A stretch of DNA of 8,219 nt from Methylococcus sp. UBA6136 (GCA_002423305.1 DIVI01000225.1:1-8219); one strand, 5' to 3'. Counted from the stretch's first letter, positions 1 through 7,639 are shown. Numbers and translations are program-made. Notes: a model not told the origin generated them from the sequence alone.

Positions 1-387
1 GGCCGTACTGGTGAGGCTTTTGATCGCGATGTCACCGTGGGCTGTATGTACATGCTTAAACTGAATCACCTGGTCGATGACAAGATGCATGCTCGTTCAA
101 CCGGACCTTACAGTCTGGTTACCCAGCAGCCGTTGGGGGGCAAGGCCCAGTTCGGTGGTCAGCGGTTCGGTGAAATGGAGGTCTGGGCGCTACAAGCCTA
201 CGGCGCAGCGTACACATTGCAGGAAATGCTCACGGTCAAATCGGATGACGTGACGGGTCGAACCAAGATCTACAAGAATATCGTTGACGGAGATCATCGA
301 ATGGAAGCCGCCATGCCTGAATCGTTCAATGTACTGATCAAGGAAATCCGCTCCTTGGGAATCAATATCGAGTTGGAGCAGGAATAG
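1..387 (+). CDS. rpoB: RNA polymerase beta subunit, C-terminal part (5' end outside window)
   Basis: This is the last 128 codons of the beta subunit of DNA-directed RNA polymerase, open from base 1 in frame 1 and ending at TAG 385-387. Visible hallmarks of the beta C-terminus are KLNHLVDDKMHARSTGPYSL, then QPLGGKAQFGGQRFGEMEVW, the segment that packs against beta' near the active centre and switch region. The protein ends GINIELEQE, very close to the E. coli end (GINIELEDE). The Met codon at base 37 is internal and is not a start, because the family sequence continues upstream of it (GRTGEAFDRDVTVG). The gene is followed after 72 nt by rpoC, the normal rpoBC order. The 5' portion, including the rifampicin-binding region, is not in the window. 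Identification is certain. Confidence 0.98.
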   Translation, partial: GRTGEAFDRDVTVGCMYMLKLNHLVDDKMHARSTGPYSLVTQQPLGGKAQFGGQRFGEMEVWALQAYGAAYTLQEMLTVKSDDVTGRTKIYKNIVDGDHRMEAAMPESFNVLIKEIRSLGINIELEQE

Positions 388-405
388 CCCGCTGTTTGAG
401 TGCCA

Positions 406-429
406 CCCGGAGTGAGTTGCCGCTCCGGG
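406..429 (+). repeat. Hairpin-forming inverted repeat between rpoB and rpoC
   Basis: CCCGGAG (406-412) is the exact reverse complement of CTCCGGG (423-429), with 10 nt between. In RNA the stem could extend by a U-G and a G-C pair to 9 bp, closing a 6-nt loop. No run of T follows, so it does not look like an intrinsic terminator, and transcription must continue into rpoC. It ends 18 nt before the rpoC Shine-Dalgarno. It could be an mRNA processing or stability element, which is inference. Confidence 0.6.
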
Positions 430-459
430 ATTCGCAGTGTCCAGATTAGGAGATGACCA

Positions 460-3400
460 GTGAAAGATCTTATTAGTTATTTGAAGCGCCAAAATCAGGT
501 CGAAGATTTCGACAATATCCGTATCAGTCTGGCTTCACCGGACATGATTCGTTCCTGGTCCTATGGGGAAGTCAAGAAGCCTGAAACCATCAACTACCGG
601 ACTTTCAAGCCAGAAAGGGACGGGCTGTTCTGCGCGAAGATTTTCGGGCCGGTCAGTGACTACGAGTGTCTTTGTGGCAAATACAAGCGCCTGAAACACC
701 GCGGCGTGATTTGCGAAAAATGTGGCGTTGAGGTCACCTTGTCCAAGGTTCGTCGCGAGCGGATGGGACATATCGACCTCGCCAGCCCGGTCGCACACAT
801 CTGGTTCCTGAAATCCCTGCCTTCCCGTATCGCGCTGCTGCTGGACATGACCTTGCGTGAAATCGAGCGGGTCTTGTATTTCGAATCCTATGTGATCATC
901 GATCCCATGCAGACGCCGCTGGAGCGTGGAAAGCTGCTCAACGAGGAAGAGTTCTACGAAGCAACCCAGCAATATGGCGAAGACTTCGTTGCCAAAATGG
1001 GGGCCGAAGCTATCCACGAGCTGTTGCGGACCATGGATTTGCCGCATGTCGTCGAATTGCTTCGCGAGGCCATCGATGGCACCAATTCCGAAACCAAGAT
1101 CAAGAAGTATACGAAGCGCCTCAAGGCGATCGAGTCACTGATTTCATCCAACAACAAGCCCGAGTGGATGATTCTGACGGTATTGCCTGTGTTGCCGCCG
1201 GAGCTCCGCCCATTGGTGCCACTGGATGGCGGCCGTTTCGCCACGTCCGACCTGAACGATCTCTATCGTCGCGTCATCAACCGTAACAACCGCCTCAAGC
1301 GCCTGCTGGACCTGAATGCGCCGGACATCATCGTCCGCAATGAAAAGCGCATGCTGCAAGAATCCGTCGATGCGTTGCTGGACAATGGTCGTCGCGGGCG
1401 TGCCATTACCGGATCTAACAAGCGTCCTCTGAAGTCGCTGGCTGACATGATCAAGGGCAAGCAGGGGCGTTTCCGCCAGAATCTGCTTGGAAAGCGCGTG
1501 GATTATTCGGGACGCTCGGTCATCGTAGTGGGTCCTACTCTGAAGCTGCATCAGTGCGGTCTTCCCAAGAAGATGGCGCTGGAATTGTTCAAGCCTTTCA
1601 TTTTCAGCAAGCTGCAATTCCGTGGTCTGGCAACGACCATCAAGGCCGCCAAGAAAATGGTGGAGAAAGAAAACGCGGAAGTCTGGGATATTCTCGATGA
1701 GGTGATTCGCGAGCATCCCGTCATGCTCAACCGTGCGCCGACCCTTCATCGTCTGGGCATTCAGGCATTCGAGCCCACGCTGGTCGAAGGCAAGGCAATC
1801 CAGTTGCATCCGCTGGTCTGTAGCGCTTTCAATGCCGACTTCGACGGCGATCAGATGGCAGTGCATGTTCCGCTATCGCTGGAGGCCCAGCTTGAGGCGC
1901 GGACATTGATGATGGCTACCAACAACATTCTCTCGCCCGCGAACGGGGAGCCCATCATTAATCCTACTCAGGATGTGGTCCTGGGGCTCTACTACATGAG
2001 TCGTGAGCGGATCGATGCCAAAGGTACTGGCATGGTGTTTTCGGATGTGGATGAGGTCCAGCGGGCCCTCAATAATCGAGTTGTCGATATTCAGGCGAAG
2101 GTGATCGTTCGTCTAAACGAGACAATTACTGATGAATTTGGTGCATCGACAAGTCAAGTGAAAAGAGTCGAAACCACGGTTGGTCGTGCCATTATCTGGA
2201 CGATCGTACCGGAAGGCATTCCCTTCGACATGGTGAACGTTGACATGACCAAGAAGGCGATTTCACGTCTGATTAATCATTGCTACCGTACGCTGGGAAT
2301 CAAGTCGACTGTTGTCTTTGCCGACAAGCTGATGTACCTGGGATTCTCGAATGCCACACGTGCTGGTGTCTCCTTCGGTGTGGACGATATGGCGATTCCT
2401 GCTCGCAAGGAGGAAATCATTGTTGCGGCTGAATCCGAGGTCAAGGAAATTCAGAATCAGTATGCTTCCGGTCTGGTAACCGATGGTGAGCGCTATAACA
2501 AGGTAGTGGATATCTGGTCGCATGCAAATGATCAGGTAGCCAAGGTGATGATGGATGGTTTGGGTATCGAGGAAGTGGCCAAGCCGGATGGAACGACAGC
2601 AGAGCAGAAGTCGTTCAATTCGGTCTTCATGATGGCCGATTCGGGCGCTCGTGGTTCGGCCGCTCAGATTCGCCAGCTTGCCGGCATGCGTGGCTTGATG
2701 GCCAAGCCCGATGGGTCGATTATCGAAACACCCATCACGGCCAACTTCCGTGAAGGCCTGGACGTATTGCAATACTTCATTTCTACCCATGGTGCTCGAA
2801 AAGGATTGGCCGATACGGCGCTTAAAACGGCCAACTCGGGGTATCTCACGCGCCGATTGGTCGATGTAGCCCAGGATCTGGTGATCACTGAAGAGGATTG
2901 CGGTACGTCCGAAGGCCTCCTGATGTCGCCTTTGATTGAGGGTGGTGATGTGGTCGAGCCCTTGGCTGAGCGTGTTTTGGGTCGCGTCGTCGCAGAGGAT
3001 GTGCTCGACCCAGCAACTCAGGAACTGCTCATGATGGCTGGAGCCATGCTTGACGAGTCGGCGGTGGATAAGCTGGAACAACACAGCGTCGATATTGTTC
3101 GCGTGCGTTCCGTGATTACGTGCAAAACACGACATGGTGTCTGTGCGGCTTGCTATGGGCGCGATCTCGGCCGTGGTCACAGTGTAAATAACGGTGAAGC
3201 CATTGGCGTCATTGCGGCGCAATCCATTGGTGAGCCGGGAACCCAGTTAACCATGCGCACATTTCATATTGGTGGCGCGGCATCACGTTCCGCCGCGATC
3301 AGCAATGTGGAGGTCAAGTCGGGTGGTAGTATCAAGCTCAACAACATCAAGACAGTTGAGAACAAGGATGGCAATCTGGTCGCGGTTTCACGCTCGGGCG

Positions 3401-4665
3401 AAGTGAGCGTTATCGATGACCATGGTCGCGAACGCGAACGCTACAAGATTCCATACGGTTCTGTTTCCGTCGTTCGTGAGGGTGATCGAGTCAAGGCTGG
3501 GCAAGTCATCGTGACATGGGATCCGCACACACATCCCGTTGTTACCGAGGTGAATGGATTCGCCCGCTTGGTGGACTTTATCGAGGGTGTCACGGTTCGT
3601 GAGCAATCAGATGAAGTGACTGGGCTCAGTTCGATGGTGGTGATTGATCCCAAGCAACGTGGTGGGTCTGGTAAGGACCTCCGGCCTATGGTCAAGTTAG
3701 TCGATGAAAAAGGTGACGACATCTTTATTCCGTCGACGGAAATTGTTGCGCAATACTTTCTACCGGCGGGTGCCATCATTGGCATCCAGGATGGGGGTCA
3801 GGTGCAGGTCGGCGACGTGCTTGCCAGGATTCCGCAGGAATCCAGTAAGACACGTGACATTACGGGTGGTTTGCCACGTGTTGCTGATCTCTTCGAGGCC
3901 AGAAAAACCAAAGATCCGGCTATCTTGGCGGAAGCTACCGGCACTATCAGTTTTGGTAAAGAAACCAAGGGTAAGCGACGGGTCGTCGTCACCGATGCCC
4001 AGAACGTCCAGCATGAAGTCTTGATACCGAAGTGGCGCCATATCACGGTCTTCGAAGGTGAGCACGTCGAGCAGGGTGAAACCATCGCGGAAGGCGATCT
4101 GACGCCGCACGATATCCTGCGCTTGCGTGGGGTTGCCGATCTTGCCTCCTATCTGGTCAAGGAAATTCAAGACGTTTACCGACTGCAGGGCGTCAAGATC
4201 AACGATAAGCATATCGAGGTCATCATCCGTCAAATGTTACGCAAGGTTGAGATTTCTGATCCAGGGGAAACCACGTTTCTACGTGGCGAACAGGTTGATC
4301 GCGCACGTTTCCATGAAGAGAATGACCGCGTGGAAACCGAAGGTAAAATCCCGGCCTGTTTCGAGCCCATGTTGCTAGGTATCACCAAGGCCTCTTTGTC
4401 CACGGAGTCTTTCATCTCTGCAGCGTCCTTTCAGGAGACTACTCGCGTCCTGACGGAAGCGGCCATCCGTGGTTCGAGCGACAAATTGATGGGGCTTAAG
4501 GAAAACGTGATTGTCGGAAGGTTGATACCTGCGGGCACCGGTCTGGCCTATCATCTGGACAGAAAGCGTCGTGCAGAAAGGGGTGAGACGGATGAGGTCG
4601 AAGAAACCTCTGTGATGGACACCAGTGAGGTCGAGGAGGCGCTCAAGCAGGCCCTGAGCGAATAA
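460..4665 (+). CDS. rpoC: RNA polymerase beta' subunit
   Basis: This is the catalytic clamp subunit of DNA-directed RNA polymerase, complete at 1401 aa (E. coli beta' is 1407). The GTG start is supported by AGGAG at 448-452 with 7-nt spacing and by the MKDLISYLKR start typical of the family. Landmarks fall at E. coli residue numbers: N-terminal zinc site Cys70, Cys72, Cys85 and Cys88; active-site NADFDGD at 458-464 with Mg-binding Asp460, Asp462 and Asp464; bridge helix from about 769 (FISTHGARKGLADTALKTAN); second zinc site Cys814, Cys888, Cys895 and Cys898; and trigger loop with Met932 and His936. A long trigger-loop insertion (about 943-1125) matches the SI3 type of Gammaproteobacteria and relatives. 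The conserved C-terminal block (about 1305-1370, ITKASLSTESFISAASFQET) is intact. The reading frame is unbroken and no key residue is missing. It is normally cotranscribed with rpoB. Confidence 0.99.
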   Translation: MKDLISYLKRQNQVEDFDNIRISLASPDMIRSWSYGEVKKPETINYRTFKPERDGLFCAKIFGPVSDYECLCGKYKRLKHRGVICEKCGVEVTLSKVRRERMGHIDLASPVAHIWFLKSLPSRIALLLDMTLREIERVLYFESYVIIDPMQTPLERGKLLNEEEFYEATQQYGEDFVAKMGAEAIHELLRTMDLPHVVELLREAIDGTNSETKIKKYTKRLKAIESLISSNNKPEWMILTVLPVLPPELRPLVPLDGGRFATSDLNDLYRRVINRNNRLKRLLDLNAPDIIVRNEKRMLQESVDALLDNGRRGRAITGSNKRPLKSLADMIKGKQGRFRQNLLGKRVDYSGRSVIVVGPTLKLHQCGLPKKMALELFKPFIFSKLQFRGLATTIKAAKKMVEKENAEVWDILDEVIREHPVMLNRAPTLHRLGIQAFEPTLVEGKAIQLHPLVCSAFNADFDGDQMAVHVPLSLEAQLEARTLMMATNNILSPANGEPIINPTQDVVLGLYYMSRERIDAKGTGMVFSDVDEVQRALNNRVVDIQAKVIVRLNETITDEFGASTSQVKRVETTVGRAIIWTIVPEGIPFDMVNVDMTKKAISRLINHCYRTLGIKSTVVFADKLMYLGFSNATRAGVSFGVDDMAIPARKEEIIVAAESEVKEIQNQYASGLVTDGERYNKVVDIWSHANDQVAKVMMDGLGIEEVAKPDGTTAEQKSFNSVFMMADSGARGSAAQIRQLAGMRGLMAKPDGSIIETPITANFREGLDVLQYFISTHGARKGLADTALKTANSGYLTRRLVDVAQDLVITEEDCGTSEGLLMSPLIEGGDVVEPLAERVLGRVVAEDVLDPATQELLMMAGAMLDESAVDKLEQHSVDIVRVRSVITCKTRHGVCAACYGRDLGRGHSVNNGEAIGVIAAQSIGEPGTQLTMRTFHIGGAASRSAAISNVEVKSGGSIKLNNIKTVENKDGNLVAVSRSGEVSVIDDHGRERERYKIPYGSVSVVREGDRVKAGQVIVTWDPHTHPVVTEVNGFARLVDFIEGVTVREQSDEVTGLSSMVVIDPKQRGGSGKDLRPMVKLVDEKGDDIFIPSTEIVAQYFLPAGAIIGIQDGGQVQVGDVLARIPQESSKTRDITGGLPRVADLFEARKTKDPAILAEATGTISFGKETKGKRRVVVTDAQNVQHEVLIPKWRHITVFEGEHVEQGETIAEGDLTPHDILRLRGVADLASYLVKEIQDVYRLQGVKINDKHIEVIIRQMLRKVEISDPGETTFLRGEQVDRARFHEENDRVETEGKIPACFEPMLLGITKASLSTESFISAASFQETTRVLTEAAIRGSSDKLMGLKENVIVGRLIPAGTGLAYHLDRKRRAERGETDEVEETSVMDTSEVEEALKQALSE

Positions 4666-4750
4666 GCCCAAAAATTTTCATCAAACTTTTTACTTTCGCT
4701 CTTATGGGCGACACATGATGTGGAATCAGCAGGCTATTCCTTTCTGCTTG

Positions 4751-4782
4751 GGAGGTCTGTGTGGACAGAGTTAAAACTGGAG
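4751..4782 (+). promoter_or_regulatory. Two competing ribosome binding sites for the cytochrome gene
   Basis: GGAGG at 4751-4755 lies 5 nt before an in-frame GTG at 4761. GGAG at 4779-4782 lies 8 nt before ATG 4791 in the same frame. The second option gives a classical signal peptide starting MNK. The first adds ten residues (MDRVKTGASG) ahead of it. I prefer ATG 4791 on signal-peptide grounds, although the upstream site is the stronger Shine-Dalgarno. Confidence 0.5.
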
Positions 4783-4790
4783 CATCTGGC

Positions 4791-5402
4791 ATGAACAAGG
4801 CGATTCTCAGATTTTTGGCGGGTATGGTTTGTTTCTGGCTGGGTATCTCCGTGTCCCAGGCGGCGGGTGATTCGGCGGCAGGTAAAAAGAAGTTTTACAC
4901 CTGTGAGGGATGTCACTCGGTCGCCGGATACACCAACACTTACCCGACCTATCATGTGCCGCGTATTGGTGGTCAACATGCTGATTATGTGGTTTCGGCG
5001 CTCAAGGCATATCGAGAGGATGAGCGCAAACATGGCAGCATGAAGAGCAATGTTGATAATCTGTCTGAGCAGGATATGGAAGATATTGCCGCATATGTAT
5101 CAAAATTTCGCGGTATGAATTCTTCGTTGCCAGTAACAGGTGATATTCAGGCGGGCCGAACAAAAGCGGCGATGTGCGCTAGTTGTCACGCGGAGGATGG
5201 CAACAGTGAAAACAATATGTTCCCGCGTTTGGCTGGACAGTATGAAAGTTATTTGCTGCGCGCACTCCACGATTACAAATCAGGAGCAAGAGCAAATCCT
5301 ATGATGATGGGATTTGCCTCAACCCTGAGTGAGCAGGATATGAAGGATGTTGCCGCTTTCTATTCGAGTCAGAAGAAAGGTCTGACCATTCCGCAGGACT
5401 GA
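4791..5402 (+). CDS. Secreted diheme cytochrome c, c4-like
   Basis: This is a periplasmic electron-transfer protein of 203 aa, the usual size of cytochrome c4. Residues 1-24 form a signal peptide (MNKAILRFLAGMVCFW..., cleavage probably after SQA24). Two tandem class I heme domains follow. The first has CEGCH at 38-42 and a candidate axial Met84. The second has CASCH at 129-133 and candidate axial ligands in the MMM cluster at 171-173. Each half carries the c4-type R(I/L)(G/A)GQ and LSEQDM(E/K)D segments, which points to internal duplication. The second half is closer to canonical c4 (EDGNSENNMFPRLAGQ); the first departs after its heme motif (VAGYTNTYPTYHVPRIGGQ). c4 proteins typically pass electrons from the bc1 complex to terminal oxidases; that role here is inferred. 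An in-frame GTG at 4761 would give 213 aa. The gene lies 125 nt after rpoC; cotranscription is possible but not shown. Confidence 0.9.
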   Translation: MNKAILRFLAGMVCFWLGISVSQAAGDSAAGKKKFYTCEGCHSVAGYTNTYPTYHVPRIGGQHADYVVSALKAYREDERKHGSMKSNVDNLSEQDMEDIAAYVSKFRGMNSSLPVTGDIQAGRTKAAMCASCHAEDGNSENNMFPRLAGQYESYLLRALHDYKSGARANPMMMGFASTLSEQDMKDVAAFYSSQKKGLTIPQD

Positions 5403-5458
5403 GTCGACTTCGCCGCCCGTCCGGGCCATCCCATCCCAATGGGCGCGCTGACTCAGTC
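5397..5458 (+). repeat. Long-range inverted repeat enclosing a GC-rich stretch after the cytochrome gene
   Basis: GACTGAGTC (5397-5405), which contains the cytochrome stop codon TGA (5400-5402), is the perfect reverse complement of GACTCAGTC (5450-5458). Between them lie smaller possible pairings: GCCC 5415-5418 with GGGC 5423-5426, CCC 5435-5437 with GGG 5441-5443, and alternatively CGCCC 5414-5418 with GGGCG 5441-5445. The whole could fold as a branched stem-loop. The sequence after it (ACTTCTCGCCCTATTTG) has no clean U-tract, so an intrinsic terminator is possible but weak. It may separate the cytochrome transcript from the downstream cluster or stabilise its 3' end. Confidence 0.5.
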
Positions 5459-5504
5459 ACTTCTCGCCCTATTTGCTCCTTTTGTGCGATGAGGAAAAAG
5501 CTCT

Positions 5505-6053
5505 GTGGTTCATAAGGTCGCCAGTTTCATCAGGACCTCATTGTGCCTTTCTTTGATCTTGATGGCGCCCTCCGCGGGTGCAAAATCAGAGGGCGGGGAG
5601 AAGTTGGTAATGGGCTGGCTGGAAACGGTATTCCTTCGCCCCATGAATCTGCATGCAACCGCCAAACTGGATACGGGAGCCAAGACTTCCTCCGTGCACG
5701 CCAGCAAGATTGAGCACTTGAATAGGGGTGGCTTGCCTTGGGTCAGATTCGAATTTGTCCCGGCCAAGGGCGAGGAGCCCATCAAAATCGAACGGCCTTT
5801 GGTGCGTAAGGCTGTCATCAAGGAGAGGTTGTCTCGCTCTTCGACACGTGACGTGGTGGTGCTGACCATTTGTAAGAATGGCAGGGACTATGAGACGGAA
5901 TTCACGCTCAATGATCGAAGCAACTTTAATTATCCCATGCTGCTGGGTCGTAGCTTCCTGGAAGGGGTCGCCTTGGTCGATTCCTCGGAAACCTTTCTGT
6001 TTAAGGCTGAGGGGGATGCCTGTGGTGGGAAGGTTTCAGGCCTGAAACCCTGA
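5505..6053 (+). CDS. Secreted retropepsin-like aspartic peptidase ('ATP-dependent zinc protease' / RimK-associated family)
   Basis: The product is 182 aa. It belongs to the small family often labelled 'ATP-dependent zinc protease' (COG4067 type), whose fold resembles retroviral aspartic proteases and whose genes often neighbour RimK-like ATP-grasp ligases. Residues 1-26 look like a signal peptide (hydrophobic LCLSLILMA, then SAGA26 before KSEGG), so it probably acts in the periplasm. The catalytic-type motif is KLDTGAKTSSVHA at 54-66 with Asp56-Thr-Gly. The second family motif is MLLGRSFLEG at 145-154, the hydrophobic-hydrophobic-Gly element of the retropepsin fold. There is one active-site motif per chain, so a working enzyme would have to be a homodimer. 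No zinc-protease HExxH motif is present, so the family name is misleading. The GTG start has GAGGA at 5491-5495, 9 nt upstream; an upstream in-frame GTG runs straight into a stop. The inactive transglutaminase/7TM gene follows after 48 nt. The substrate is unknown. Confidence 0.85.
   Translation: MVHKVASFIRTSLCLSLILMAPSAGAKSEGGEKLVMGWLETVFLRPMNLHATAKLDTGAKTSSVHASKIEHLNRGGLPWVRFEFVPAKGEEPIKIERPLVRKAVIKERLSRSSTRDVVVLTICKNGRDYETEFTLNDRSNFNYPMLLGRSFLEGVALVDSSETFLFKAEGDACGGKVSGLKP
6032..6049 (+). repeat. Perfect 18-bp palindrome at the end of the protease gene
   Basis: GGTTTCAGGCCTGAAACC reads identically on both strands, centred between 6040 and 6041. It lies inside the last codons of the protease gene, just before TGA 6051-6053 and about 50 nt ahead of the next start. 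As RNA it would form a 7-bp stem with a GGCC loop. No T-run follows, so it is not a standard terminator. As DNA it has the symmetry of a dimeric regulator site. The role is unknown. Confidence 0.6.
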
Positions 6054-6101
6054 AATGGGCGTGCCACGGGATTCCTACAGCTTGAGTCAGGGATCCTGAT
6101 T

Positions 6102-7634
6102 GTGCGTGGAGTTCACGTAAAGCTACTCGCTCTCCTGCTGATTGCCGTGGGGTTTGGCATTTGCTGGTTCAAGGTAACTCGATTGGGCCTGCCGCTAGTG
6201 CCTACCGAAAAGGCTAATGTCTGGACGGTAGAGGCCCGGATTCAATTCAGGGCTCAGAAGGACTCGGCCGTCAAGGTCCGTTTCTATATTCCGCGACAGC
6301 CCGCTAGCTTCACGGTGGTGGATGAGAACTTTGTCTCCGGTGATTATGGTCTGACGACTGAGGATGATGGCATCCATCGTTCGGCAGAATGGGCCGTCAG
6401 GCGGGTCAATGGCTATCAGGTGCTGTACTACCGCATCCATTTGTCACGAGACCCTTCGGTGGAGCCTCTGCCGGCGGAAGCCGTTGCGGCGCCGGAGATT
6501 CGTCGGCCCGATTTTCCCGATGCGTTACAGTCAGCCGCAAAGGGTCTCATGAGTGAGGTACTTAAAAAGTCAGCTGACGGTAAGAGCTTTGTTCGGGAGC
6601 TGCTGGCCAGATTCAATGCGCCCACGGCCGATCCCAACGTGACCCTGCTGCGTCAGGGTATCGAAAGCCCCGAAGATTGGACGCAGCGCATCATCGATCT
6701 TTTGGCCACGGCCAGTATTCCGTCGCGCAGCGCCTATGTACTGGCGCTAAAGGATGGCATTAGCCATGGGTCGCTCATTCCCTGGCTTGAAATCTTTGAT
6801 GGTAAGCAGTGGATAGCCGTGGACCCTCATACGGGGGAGCCAGGCATGTTCGAGGGCGCCGTGTTGTGGCATGTTGGCAGTGCCCCAGTGCTCAGCGTAG
6901 ACGGGGGGAAAAACGTCAAGCTTGAATACTCGGTGTCTGAGCGAGCTCAGGATCGGACGTTGGTTGCTGAACAGCGGGCTCGACAAATGGGTTCGCGTAT
7001 CATGGAATATTCCCTATTCAGTTTGCCGGTCAGCGTTCAGAACGTATACCGCGTCTTGCTCATGGTCCCGATTGGCGCCTTTTTGATCGTCATCCTGCGC
7101 AACATCATCGGGCTAAGAACTTTTGGAACCTTTATGCCGATCCTGATAGCGTTGGCCTTCCGGGAAACGGAGTTGCTGTGGGGTATGGTGCTATTTTGCC
7201 TCCTCATTGCGATGGGGCTCCTGATCCGTTTTTATCTGGAATATCTGAAGCTACTGCTAGTTCCCCGCTTGGCATCGGTGCTGATTATTGTCATTATCCT
7301 CATGGCAATGATCAGTATTTTTAGCCACAAACTGGGATTTGATCGCGGACTATCCGTGGCCTTGTTCCCAATGGTCATTATGGCCATGACCATTGAGCGC
7401 ATGTCTCTTGCTTGGGAGGAGTTGGGTGCCGGTGAGGCCCTGGTTCAGGGGTTTGGCAGTCTCATGGTGGCCGCGCTTAGCTACCTCTGCATGAGTAGCC
7501 GGTACCTAGAGCACCTGATTTTTGTCTTTCCAGAGCTGCTATTTGTCGTATTGGCGATAACGCTATTGTTGGGTCGCTATACCGGCTATCGCCTGACGGA
7601 GCTCTGGCGATTCAGGGCTGCCCTCAAGGGATAG
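6102..7634 (+). CDS. Membrane protein: inactive periplasmic transglutaminase-like domain fused to a seven-helix (7TM) domain
   Basis: The product is 510 aa. Residues about 7-23 form a membrane anchor. Residues about 35-300 form a soluble, probably periplasmic domain. Seven hydrophobic helices follow at about 317-334, 340-354, 357-377, 388-407, 414-430, 447-463 and 471-491. This matches the known pairing of an inactive transglutaminase domain with '7TM_transglut'. The transglutaminase signature is recognisable but broken. The helix that normally carries GDC reads PEDWTQRIIDLL, with Trp193 in place of Cys. The HAWVEV-like strand reads IPWLEIF, with Ile226 in place of His. Asp241 in AVDPHTG is kept. 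So a binding rather than a catalytic role is likely. The GTG start has AGGGA at 6089-6093, 8 nt upstream. The stop TAG (7632-7634) is 5 nt from the next gene, suggesting translational coupling. It may hold or move a peptide-like product across the inner membrane, which is inference. Confidence 0.9.
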   Translation: MRGVHVKLLALLLIAVGFGICWFKVTRLGLPLVPTEKANVWTVEARIQFRAQKDSAVKVRFYIPRQPASFTVVDENFVSGDYGLTTEDDGIHRSAEWAVRRVNGYQVLYYRIHLSRDPSVEPLPAEAVAAPEIRRPDFPDALQSAAKGLMSEVLKKSADGKSFVRELLARFNAPTADPNVTLLRQGIESPEDWTQRIIDLLATASIPSRSAYVLALKDGISHGSLIPWLEIFDGKQWIAVDPHTGEPGMFEGAVLWHVGSAPVLSVDGGKNVKLEYSVSERAQDRTLVAEQRARQMGSRIMEYSLFSLPVSVQNVYRVLLMVPIGAFLIVILRNIIGLRTFGTFMPILIALAFRETELLWGMVLFCLLIAMGLLIRFYLEYLKLLLVPRLASVLIIVIILMAMISIFSHKLGFDRGLSVALFPMVIMAMTIERMSLAWEELGAGEALVQGFGSLMVAALSYLCMSSRYLEHLIFVFPELLFVVLAITLLLGRYTGYRLTELWRFRAALKG

Positions 7635-7639
7635 GTCCA

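Noticed and set aside
37..387. A 116-aa gene starting at ATG 37
   Set aside because: The same frame is open to base 1 and encodes rpoB sequence upstream of that Met, so this is an internal codon of a gene cut by the window edge.
460..462. The GTG starts of rpoC, the peptidase and the 7TM gene as a sign of misannotation or an odd code
   Set aside because: Each has a well-placed Shine-Dalgarno and a family-consistent N-terminus, and rpoC starts with GTG in E. coli too. GTG starts are ordinary in bacteria.
1144..1866. A 240-codon open frame on the minus strand
   Set aside because: It is opposite the most conserved part of rpoC, including the catalytic NADFDGD codons. Its translation is low-complexity and His/Gln-rich, as expected of an antisense shadow.
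2263..3222. A 319-codon open frame on the minus strand
   Set aside because: It lies entirely inside rpoC, which has unbroken family identity. The minus-strand translation shows no recognisable domain and is explained by rpoC codon bias.
4666..4709. Intrinsic terminator after rpoC
   Set aside because: GCCCA and TGGGC can pair, but the loop is 34 nt and AT-rich and no U-run follows the right arm. Too weak to call.
4728..4748. AGCAG/CTGCT inverted repeat before the cytochrome gene
   Set aside because: Only 5 bp with an 11-nt loop, which is common by chance. It abuts the Shine-Dalgarno, but nothing else supports a riboswitch or operator.
4666..4790. Sigma70-type promoter for the cytochrome gene
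   Set aside because: I found no pair of -35 and -10 hexamers with proper spacing that stands out from the AT-rich background.
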